Positions 21,341-32,100 of a DNA stretch of 64,000 nt are shown here, piece after piece (positions within the stretch are counted from its first letter, which is position 1; each line of letters starts with the position of its first letter). The stretch spans positions 46,783-110,782 of the forward strand of contig JALDNG010000552.1 of the NCBI GenBank assembly GCA_024349245.1, read 5' to 3'. The notes under the pieces were generated by a model, which searched no databases, was not told where the DNA came from, and worked only from the letters and a program-made list of their open reading frames with translations. The position numbers and the translations under genes are program-made. Origin of the DNA: Neodontobutis hainanensis (taxonomy: Eukaryota; Chordata; Actinopteri; Gobiiformes; Odontobutidae).

Positions 21341-23785
21341 CTCCTCTGCTTCCTCTCGTCTCTCTGTGGCCTCTGCCTCCTCTGGTCTCTCTGTCTCCGC
21401 TTCCTCCTCTAGTCTCTCTGTGGCCTCTGCGTCCTCTGGTCTGTCTGTGTCCTCTACTTCCTCTTGTCTCTATGTTGCCTCTGCCTTTTCTGGTCTCTCT
21501 GTCTCCTCTGCCTCCTCTGGTCTCTCTGCCTCCTTTGCCTCCTCTGATCTCTCTGTGGCCTCTGCCTCCTCTGGTATCTCTGTCTCCTCTGCCTCGTCTG
21601 CTCTCTCTGTGGCCTCTGGCTCCTCTGCTCTCTCTGTCTCCTCTATCTCCTCTGGTCTCTCTCTTGCCTCTGCCTCCTCTGGTCTCTTCGTGTCCTCTGC
21701 CTCCTCTGTTCTCTCTCTGGCCTCTGCCTCCTCTGGTCTCTCTGTCTCCTCTGCCTCCTCTGAACTCTCTGTGGCCTCTGCCTCCTCTGGTCTCTTTGTG
21801 ACCTCTGCCTCCTCTGGCCTCTCTATGGCCTCTGCATCCTCTGGACTCTCTGCCTCTTTTGGTCTTTCTGTGGCCTCTTCCTCCTCTAATCTCTCTGCCT
21901 CTTCTGCTTACTCTCGTCTCTCTGTGGCCTCTGCCTTCTCTCGTCTCTCTGTGGCCTCTGCCTCCTCTGGTCTCTCTGTCTCCTCTGCCTCCTCAGGTCT
22001 CTCTGCCTCCACTGGTCTCTCTATTGCCTCTGCCTCCTCTGGTCTCTTTGTTGCCTCTGCCTCCATGGGTCTCTTTGTCTCCTCTGCCTCCTCTAGTCAC
22101 TCTGTAGCCTCTGCCTCCTCTGGTCTCTCTGCCTCCTCTGCCTCCTCTGCTCTAACTGCCTCCTCTGCTCTCTCTGTCTCTCTGCCTCCTCTGGTCTCTC
22201 TGTGGCCTCAGCCTTCTCTGGTCTCTCTCTGGCCGCTGCCTACTCTGGTCTCTCTAAAGCATCTGCCTTTTCTGGTCTCTCTGCCTCCTCTGCCTCTCCT
22301 GGTCTCTCTGTGGCCTCTGTCTCCTCTAGACTCTCCTTGCCTCCCCTGGTCTTTGAGTGGCCTCTGCCTCCTCTGGTCTCTCTGCCTCCTCTGTTTCCTC
22401 TCGTCTCTCTGGGGCCTCTGCCTCCTCTGGTCTCTCTGTCTCCTCTGCCTCCTCTGGTCTCTCTATGGCCTCTGCCTCCTCTGGTCTGTCTGTGTCCTCT
22501 TCCTCCTCTCGTCTCTCTGTGGCCTCTGCCTCCACTGGTCTCTCTGTCTCCTCTTCCTACTCTGGTCTCTCTGCCTCCTCTGGTCTCTCTGTGGCCTCTG
22601 CCTCCTCTGGTCTGTCTGTGTCCTCTGCCTCCTCTGCCTCCTCTGGTCTCTCTGTGGCCTCTGCCTCCTCTGGTCTCTCTGTGGCCTCTGCCTTCTCTGG
22701 TCTCTCTTTGGCCGCTGCCTCCTCTTGTCTCTCTGAGCCATCTGCCTCCTCTGGTCTCTCTGAGGCATCTGCCTTTTCTGGTCTCTCTGTCTCCTTTGCC
22801 TTCTCTGGTCTCTCTTTCTCCTCTAACTCCTCTGGTCTCTCTGCCTCCTCTACCTTCTCTGGTCTCTCTATGTCCCCTGCCTCCTCTGCTCTCTCTGTAA
22901 CCTCTGCCTTCTCTTGTCTCTCTGCCTCCTCTGTCCCCTCTGGTCTCTCTGCCTCCACTGCTCTCTCTATTGCCTCTGCCTCCTCTGGTCTCTTTGTCTC
23001 CTCTGCCTCCTCTATTCACTCTGTGGCCTCTGCCTCCTCTGGTCTCTCTGCCTCCTCTGCCTCCTCTGCTCTAACTGCCTCCTCTGGTCTCTCTCTCTCT
23101 GCCTCCTCTGGTCTCTCTATGGCCTCGGCCTCCTCTGGTCTCTCTATGGCCTCTGCCTCCTCTGGTCTCTCTGTCTCCTCTGCCTCCACTGGTCTCTCTG
23201 CCTTCTCTGCCTCCTATGCTCTCTCTGCCTCCTCTGGTCTGTCTGTGTCCTCTGCCTCCTCTGGTCTCTCTGTGGCCTCTGCCTCCTGTGGCCTCTCTGC
23301 CTTCTCTGCCTCCTCTGCTCTCTCTACCTCCACTGGTCTCTCTGTGACCTCTGCAATCCTCTGGTCTCTCTGTAGCCTATGCCTACCCAGGATTCTCTGT
23401 GGCCTCTGCCTCCTCTAGTCTCTCTGTGTCCTCTGCCTCCTCGGGTCTCTTTGTCTCCTCTGCCTCCTCTAGTCACTCTGTGGCCTCTGCCTCCTCTGGT
23501 CTCTCTCCCTCCTCTGCCTCCTCTGCTCTAACTGCCTCCTCTGGTCTCTCTGTCTCTCTGCCTCCTCTGGTCTCTCTGTGGCCTCAGCCTCCTCTGGTCT
23601 CTCTGTGGCCTCTGCCTTCTCTGGTCTCTCTCTGGCCGCTGCCTGCTCTGGTCTCTCTGAGGCATCTGCCTTTTTGGTCTCTCTGCCTCCTCTGCCTCCT
23701 CTGCCTCCCTGGTCTCTCTGTGGCCTCTGCCTCCTCTAGACTCTCCTTGCCTCCCCTGGTCTTTCTGTGGCCTCTGCCTCCTCTG
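21340..23785 (+). repeat. ~2.45-kb higher-order repeat, copy 3 (rearranged)
   Basis: From ~21735 this copy follows copies 1 and 2 with offset about 2503 bp from copy 2 (for example 19699 and 22202, 19854 and 22357). It differs at its left end, where 21395-21735 carries other monomer variants. A further partial copy begins at ~23785, echoing 21340-21700. It is more diverged from copies 1 and 2 than they are from each other. Confidence 0.75.
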
Positions 23786-25350
23786 GTCTCTCTGCCTTCT
23801 CTGCTTCCTCTCGTCGCTCTGTGGCCTCTACCTCCTCTGGTCTCTCTGTCTCCTCTGCCTCCTCTAGTCTCTCTGTGGCCTCTGCCTCCTCTGGTCTGTC
23901 TGTGTCCTCTACTTCCTCTTGTCTCTATGTGGCCTCTGCCTTTTCTGGTCTCTCTGTCTCCTCTGCCTCCTCTGGTCTCTCTGCCTCCTCTGCCTCCTCT
24001 GCCTCCTCTGATCTCTCTGTGGCCTCTGCCTCCTCTGGTATGTCTGTCTCCTCTGCCTCCTCTGCTCTCTCTGTGGCCTCTGGCTCCTCTGCTCTCTCTG
24101 TCTCCTCTATCTCCTCTGGTCTCTCTGTTGCCTCTGCCTCCTCTGGTCTCTTCGTGTCCTCTGCCTCCTCTGGTCTCTCTGTGTCCTCTACCTCCTCTGG
24201 TCAGTCTTTGGCCTCTGCCTTCTCTGGATCTCTCTGTGGCCTCTGGTCTCTTACTGCCATCTGCCTTTTCTGGTCTCTCTGCCTACTCTGCCTCCTCTAG
24301 TCTCTCTGTGGCCTCTGCCTCCTCTGGACTCTCTGCCTCCTTTGGTCTTTCTGTTGCCTCTGCCTCCTCTGGCCTCTCTGCCTCCTCTACTTCCTCTCAT
24401 CTCTTTGTGGCCTCTGCCTCCTCTGGTCTCTCTGTCTCCTCTGCCTCCTCTGGTCTCTCTGCCTCCTCTGGTCTCTCTGTGGCCTCTGCCTCCTCTGGTC
24501 ATTCTGTGTCCTCTATCTCCTCTGCCTCCTCTGGTCTCTCTGTGTCCTCTGCCTCCTCTGGTCTGTCTGTGTCCTCTACCTCCTCTGCCCTCTCTGTGGC
24601 CTCTTCCTCCTCTGGTCCATCTGTCTCCTCTGCATCCACTGGTCTCTTTTTGGCCTCTGCTTCCACTGCTCTCTTTGTGGCCTCTGCCTCCTCTAGTCTC
24701 TCTCTGGCCTCTGCCTCTTCTAGTCTCACTGCCTTCTCTGTCTCGTCTAGTCTCTCCGTGTTCTCTATCTGCTCTGGTCTCTCTGTTGCCTCTGCCTCTT
24801 CTGTTCTCTCTGTCTCTTCTGCCTCCTCTGGTCTCTCTGCCTCCTCTGCCTCCTCTGGTCTCTCTTTGGCCTCTGCCTCCTTTGGTCTGTCTGTGTCCTC
24901 TGCCTCCTCTGTTCTCTCTGTGGCCTCTGCCTCCTCTGGTCTCTCTCTGGCCTCTGCCCTCCTCTAGTGTCTTTGCCTTCTCTGTCTCCTCTAGTCTCTC
25001 TGTGGCCTCTGCCTCCTCTGGTCTCTCTGTCTCCTCTGCCTCCTCTGCTCTCTCTGTGGCCTCTGCCTCCTCTGGTCACTCTGTCTCCTCTGCCTCCACT
25101 GGTCTCTCTGTTGCATCTGCCTCCACTGGTCTCTCTTTGGCCTCTGCCTCCTCTGGTCTCTCTCTGGCCTCTGCCCTCCTCTAGTGTCTTTGCCTTCTCT
25201 GTCTCCTCTAGTCTCTCTGTGGCATCTGCCTTTTCTGGTCTCTCTGACTCCTTCTCCTCTTCTGGTCTCTTTGTGGCCTTTGCCTCCTCTGGACTCTCTG
25301 CCTCCTCTGGAGTTTCTGTGGCCTCTGCTTCCTCTCGTCTCCCTCCCCGT

Positions 25351-25520
25351 TACCTCCTCTTGTCTCCTCATCTGCAGTCTATTCATCTGCAAATTGCCAG
25401 TCTGTTCTACTCCACGTCTACAGTCAGTTCTTATATTTGTCTACTGTCTGTTCTTCTGCACATTTACAGTCTGTACTACTGCATTTCTACAGTCTGTGCT
25501 AATGCTCGACTAAAGTCTGT
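25351..25520 (+). repeat. Transition from 27-bp to 23-bp minisatellite
   Basis: Pyrimidine-rich monomers end near 25350. After a short non-repetitive joint the first 23-bp units appear (CAGTCTGTTCTAC at ~25400, ACAGTCTGTACTACTGC at ~25466). About five units precede the unique module. Confidence 0.8.
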
Positions 25521-26145
25521 CTGGGCCTTTAGCGCATACCCTTTTTTGACCTTTTAAACCCCTTATCAATGTGGTAGCCTCGCCAACCTTTACCACACGC
25601 TTCCACGTACTGGGTTGAGAAAAAGGAGACCACATTTTACTTGATCGGACCTCGGGAAGTGACCTCCAGCGCCCCACTAGGGTAAATACATTGACAAAAT
25701 GGGCATGTGGGAATCCCAAATTTATCACCCTGGCTCCTGGAGTAGCCCTGAATCACATATCCGAAGTGCAGAGCTCTAGAGCAAAGGGAAAAAATGATGA
25801 TCAAAAGACACCTTTCTTGTCAGGGCCTATAGCTCGTACCCTTAGTTGACCTTTTGACCCCTTACCAATGTCGTAGCCTCTCCAAATTTTGCGCTGGCTC
25901 CTGGGGCCACCCAGAACAACATATCAAAGGTTGCTGGCTTTAGATCAAAGTGAAAAGTTTCAGCCTCCTAAAGACACAGCTTATAACGGGTTTTGACCAT
26001 TGGCCTGAACACTATTTGACCGCTTAACAATGTCGTAGCCTCTCCAAATTTTGCACGCTGGCTCCTAGGGCCACCCAGAACGACATATAAAGGCGACATT
26101 TCACTTGATCGGACCTCGGGAAGTGACCGCCAGCATGCATTTATG
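25521..26145. repeat. Unidentified module with degenerate ~160-bp internal repeats
   Basis: This module interrupts the 23-bp array. It contains three diverged versions of one block. TTTGACC, then CCCCTTA-CAATGT-GTAGCCTC appears near 25545, 25855 and 26018. CCTCTCCAAATTTTGC appears near 25877 and 26037, and CTTGATCGGACCTCGGGAAG at ~25640 and ~26104, close to both ends. The two right-hand blocks are spaced about 161 bp. Short minus-strand ORFs of 69-72 codons have no recognisable domain. It could be an old satellite fragment or part of a transposon; I cannot name it. Confidence 0.7.
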
Positions 26146-29100
26146 TAATGTCTATATTCTGTTCTATTGGTCGACAACAGTCTGTTCTAATGCCCAATTA
26201 CATTCTTTACTACTCCACCTCTACAGTTTGTTCTACTGCTCCTCTACAGTCTGTTATACTGCATGTCTAAAGTCTGTTCTAATGCCAGTCTAGAGTCTGT
26301 ACTACTGATGCTCTGCAATCTGTTTTACTGCAAGTCTACATTCTGTTCAACTGCACCTCTACAGTCTGTTCTATTGTACGTCTACTCAGTTCTACTGAAT
26401 ATCTACAATCTGTTCTAATGCACAGCTACAGTCTGTTCAACTGCAAGTCTACAGTCTGTACTACTGCACCTACAGTCTGTTCTAAAGTATGTCTACAGTC
26501 TTTTCTACTACTCATGTACAGTGTCTTCTAATGCTCGTGTAAAGTCTCAACTACTGCACCTCTGAGGTATATTCTTCTGCACATCGTCAGTCTGTTCTAC
26601 TGCACATCTACAGTCTGTTCTAATGGACATCTACAGTCTGTTCTAAAGCACGTCTATAGTCTGTTCTAATGCTCGTGCACAGTCTATTCTTATGCAGGTC
26701 TTTAGTCTTTACTACTGCACATCTACAGTCTGTTCTAATGGACACCTACATTCTGTTCTAATGCTCATCTACAGTATGTTCTATTGTACGTCTACAGTCT
26801 TTTCTACTGCACATCAACAGTCTATTCTAATGCTCGTCTACAGTCTGTACAACTGCACCTCTACAGTCTGTTCTACTGCACGTCTTCAGTCTGTTCTAAT
26901 AATTGTCAACATTCTGTAATACTGAACCTCTACAGTCTCTTCTACTGCACCTCTACAGTCTTTTCTAATGCATGTCTACAGTCTTTTCTAATACTCATCT
27001 ACAGTCTGTTCTAATGCATGTCTATAGTCTGTTCTAATGCTCGTCCACAGTCTGTTCTAACGCAGGTCTTTAGTCTGTACTACTCCATATCTACAGTCTG
27101 TTCTCCTGGATGTGTACAGTCGGTTCTAATGCTCGTCTACAGTCTGTTCTATTGTACAACTACAGTCTCTTCTAATGCACATCTACAGGCTGTTCAACTG
27201 CATGTATTCAGTCTGTTCTAATAATTGTCAACATTCTGTAATACTGCACCTCTACAGTCTCTTCTACTGCACTTCTACAGTCTGTTCTAAAGCATGTCTA
27301 CAGTCTTTTCTAATACTCATCTACAGTCTGTTCAAATTCACGTCTATAGTCTTTTTTAATAATCGTCCACAGTCTGTTCTAACGCAGGTCTTTAGATTGT
27401 ACTACTCCATATCTAGAGTCTGTTCTCCTGGATGTGTACAGTCTGTTCTAATGCTCGTCTACAGTCTGTTCTATTACGTCTACAGTCTCTTCTAATGCAC
27501 ATCTACAGGCTGTTCAACTGCACGTCTACAGTCTTTTCAACTGCATCTCAACAGTCTGTTCTAATGCCAGTTTACAGTCTGTACCTCTGCTCTACTGCAG
27601 TCTGTTCTACTGCACGTCTACAGTCTGTTTTACTGCACATCTACAGTCTGTTCTAATGCTCGTCTACAGTCTGTATTACTGCACCTCTACCGTCTGTTCT
27701 AAAACATGTGAGTGTTTTCTAATACTCATATACAGTCTGTTCTAATGCTCCTCTACAGTCAGTTCTAAAGCCAATCTAGTGTCTGTATTACTGCTGCTCT
27801 GAAGTCTGTTCAACTGCAGCTCTACAGTCTGTTCTAATGCTCATCTACGGTCTGTTCTACTGCACGTCTACAGTTTCTTTTAATAAACGTCTACAGTCTG
27901 CACATTTACAGTCTGTACTACTGCACTTCTACAGTCATTTCAAATGCTTGTCTACAGTGTGTATTACTGTATCTCTACAGTCTGTTCTAAAGCATGTCTA
28001 CAGTGTTTTCTAATACTCATATACAGTCTGTTCTTATGCTGGTATACAGTTTGTACTACTGCACCCCTACAGTCTATTCTTCTGCACATTGTCAGTCTGT
28101 TCTACTGGACGTTTACAGTCTGTTCTAATGCTCATCTAAAGTCTGTTCTACTGCACATCTAGAGTCTATTGTAATAATTGTCTACATTCTGTACTACTGC
28201 TTCTTACAGTCTTTTCTACTGCATCTACAGTCACTTCTAATGCAGGTCTACAGTTTATACTTCTGCACATCTACAATCTGTTCTATTGCTTGTCTACAGT
28301 CTGTTCTAATGCCCAATAAAAGTCTTTACAACTCCACCTCTACAGTCTGTTCTACTGCATGTCTACAGTCTGTTCTACTGCACGTATTCAGTCTGCTCTA
28401 TTGCAAGTCTACAGTCTGTTTTACTGCACATCTACAGTCTTTTCTAATGCACATTTACAGTCTGTTCCTATGCAAGTATACAGCCTGTACTACTGCTCAA
28501 CAACAGTCTGTTCTACTGCGTCTACAGTCTGTTCTACTGCACCTCTACATTCTGTTGTAAAGCATTTCTAGTAGTGTTTTCTAATACTCATATACAGTCG
28601 GTTCTACTACTCGTCTACAGTCTGAACTACTGCACCTCTATAGTCTGTTCTAAAGCATGTCCACAGTGTTTTCTAATACTCATATACAGTCTGTTCTAAT
28701 GCTCATCTACAGTCTGTACTACTGCACCTCTACAGTCTATTCTTCTGCACATTGTCAGTCTGTTCTACTGGACGTTTAAAGTCTGTTCTAATGCTCGTCT
28801 ACAGTCTGTACAACTGCACCTCTACAGTCTGTTCTAAAGCATGTCTAGAGTGTTTTCTAATACTCATATACAGTCTGTTTTAATACTCGTCTACAGTCAG
28901 TTCTAAAGCCAATCTAGTGTCTGTACTACTGCTGCTTTGAAGTCTTTTCAACTGCAAGACTACAGTCTGTTTAATTGCACCTCTACAGTCTGTTCTAATG
29001 CCAGTTTACAGTCTGTACTATTGCTCTACTGCAGTCTGTTCTACTGCATGTCTATAGTGTTTTCTAATACTCATCTACGGTCTGTTCTACTGCTCGTCTA

Positions 29101-32100
29101 CAGTCTGAACTACTGCACTTCTACAATCTGTTCTAAAGCATGTCTAGAGTGTTTTCTAATACTCATATAGAGTCTGTTCTAATGCTTGTCTACAGTCTGT
29201 TCAACTGCACCTCTACAGTATGTTCTAATGCCAGATTAAAGTCTGTACTACTGCTCTATTACAGTCTTTTCCACTAAAGTCTGTTTTACTGCACATCTAC
29301 AATCTGTTCTAAAAATGTCTACAGTCTGTTCTACTGCACATCTACAGTTTGTACTACTGCACTTCTACAGTCTGTTCTAATGCTTGTCTACAGTCTGTAT
29401 TTCTGCAACCTCTACAGTCTCTTCTAAAGCATGTCTAGAGTATTTTCTAATACTCATAAATAGTCTGTTCTAATGCTCATTTACAGTCTGAACTACTGCA
29501 CCTCTACAGTCTGTTCTAAAGAATGTCTACATTTTTGTCTAATACTCATATACATTCTGTTTGTAATGCAAGTCTATAGTCTGTACTACTGCTTATCTAC
29601 GGTCTCTTTAAGTGCAGGTCTACAGTCTGTTCTAATAAACGTCTACAGTCTGTTCTACTGCACATCTACAGTCTGTTCTAATGCTTGTCTACAGTCTGTA
29701 TTTCTGCAACCTCTACAGTCTCTTCTAAAGCATGTCTAGAGTATTTTCTAATACTCATAAATAGTCTGTTCTAATGCTCATTTACAGTCTGAACTACTGC
29801 GCCTCTACAGTCTGTTCTAAAGAATGTCTACATTTTTGTCTAATACTCATATACAATCTGTTTGTAATGCAAGTCTATAGTCTATACTACTGCTCATCTC
29901 GGTCTCTTTAAGTGCAGGTCTACAGTCTGTTCTAATAAACGTCTACAGTCTGTTCTACTGCACATCTACAGTCTGTTCTAATGCACATCTACAGTCTGTT
30001 CTAATGCACATCTACAGTCTGTTCTAGTGCAGGTCTACAGTCTGTTCTAATATACGTCTACAGTCTGTTCTACTGCACATCTACAGTTTGTTCTGATAAA
30101 CGTCTACAGTCTCTACTACTGCACATCTAAAGTCTATTCTAATGCACATCTACTGTCTGTTCTAATGCAAGTCTATAGTCTGTACTACTGCTCATCTACG
30201 GTCTGTTCTAGTCTAGATCTACAGTGTGTTCTAATAAACGTCTACAATCTGTTCTACTGCACATCTACAGTCTGTACTACTGCACTTCTACAGTCTTTAC
30301 TAATGCTCATCTACAGTCTGTATTACTGCACCTTTTACAATCTGTTCTAAAGCATGTCTAGAGTGTTTTCTAATATTCATATAGAGTCTGTTCTAAAGCA
30401 TGTCTACAGTGTTTTTAATACTCATATACAGTCTGTTCTTATTCTCGTCTACAGTCTATACTACTGAATCTCTACAATCTATTCTTTTGCATATTGTCAG
30501 TCTGTTCTACTGGACGTTTACAGTCTGTTCTAATGCTTGTCTACAGTCAGTTTTAAATCCAATCTAGAGTATGTACTACTGCTGCTCTGAAGTCTTTTCA
30601 ACTGCATGTCAACAGTCTGTTCAATCGCACCTGTACAGTCTGTTTTAATGCCAGTTTACAATCTGTACTACTGCTCTACTACAGTCTCTTCCACTGCACG
30701 TCTAACGTCTGTTTTACTGCACATCTACAGTCTGTTCTAATGTACATCTACTGTCTGTTCTAATGCAAGTCTATAGTCTGTCCTACTGCTCGTCTACAGT
30801 CTGTTCTATTGCACATCTTCTGTCTGTACTACTGCACATCTACAGTCTGTTCTAATGCTCGTCTACAGTCTGTATTACTCCACCTCTAAGTCTCTTCTAA
30901 AGCATGTCTAGAGTTTTTTCTAATACTCATATACAGTCTGTTCTAATGCTCGTCTACAGTCTGAACTACTGCACCTCTACAGTCTGTTCTAAAGCATGTC
31001 TACAGTGTTTTTTATAATACTCATATACAGTCTGTTCCACTGCACATCTACAGTCTGTTCTAATGCAAGTCTACAGTCTGTACTACTGCTCATCTACAGT
31101 CTGTTCTGATAAACGTCTACAGTCTGTTCTACTACACATCTACAGTCTCTACTACTGCACTTCTAAAGTCTGTTCTAATGCACATCTACAGTCTGTTTTA
31201 ATCCATGTCTATAGTCTGTACTACTGCTCATATACGGTCTGTTCTAGTGCAGGTCGACAGTCTGTTCTAATAAACGTCTACAGCCTGTTCTACTGCACAT
31301 TTACAATCTCTTCTACTGCACTTCTACAGTCTTTTCTAATGCTCGTCTACAGTCTGTATTATTGCACCTCTACAGTCTGTTCTAAAGCATGTCTAGAGTG
31401 TCTTCTAATACTTATATACAGTCTGTTCTAATGCTCGTCTACAGTCTGAACTACTGCACCTCTACAATCTGTTCTAAAGCATGTCTAGAGTGTTTTCTAA
31501 TACTCATATAGAGTCTTTTCTAATGCTCGTCTACAGTCTGTTCAACTGCACCTCTACAGTCTGTTCAAATGTCAGATTAAAGTCTGTACTACTGCTCTAT
31601 TACAGTCTCTTCCACTAAATTCTGTTTTACTGCACATCTACAATCTGTTCTAATGTACATCTACTGTCTGTTCTAATGAAAGTCTACAGTCTGTACTACT
31701 GCCCATCTACAGTCTGTTCTACTGCACGTCTACAGTCTGTTCTAAAAATGTCTACAGTCTGTTCTACTGCACATCTACAGTTTGTACTACTGCACTTCTA
31801 CAGTCTGTTCTAATGCTTTTCTACAGTCTGTATTTCTGCACCTCTACAGTCTCTTCTAAAGCATGTCTAGAGTATTTTCTAAAACTCATAAATAGTCTGT
31901 TCTAATGCTCATTTACAGTCTGAACTACTGCACCTCCACAGTCTGTTCTAAAGAATGTCTACATTTTTTTCTAATACTAATATACAATCTGTTCTAATGC
32001 AAGTCTATAGTCTGTACTACTGCTCATCTACGGTCTCTTTAAGTGCAGGTCTACAGTCTGTTCTAATAAACGTCTACAGTCTGTTCTACTGCACATCTAC

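Larger units (their letters stand above)
15221..25350 (+). repeat. Pyrimidine-rich minisatellite, 27-bp unit (right block)
   Basis: This is the same 9-bp/27-bp array as left of the TIR element. The longest ORFs in the window lie here: 714 codons at 16050-18194, 671 at 18218-20233, 522 at 23399-24967 and 474 at 21312-22736. All are Ser/Ala/Leu/Gly repeats (SVASASSGL) that slip into Leu/Cys/Trp or Pro/Leu repeats at indels, which is not how a conserved protein behaves. Toward the end, monomers become more diverse and the array fades through CTCGTCTCCCTCCCCGTTACC into the 23-bp array around 25350. Confidence 0.95.
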
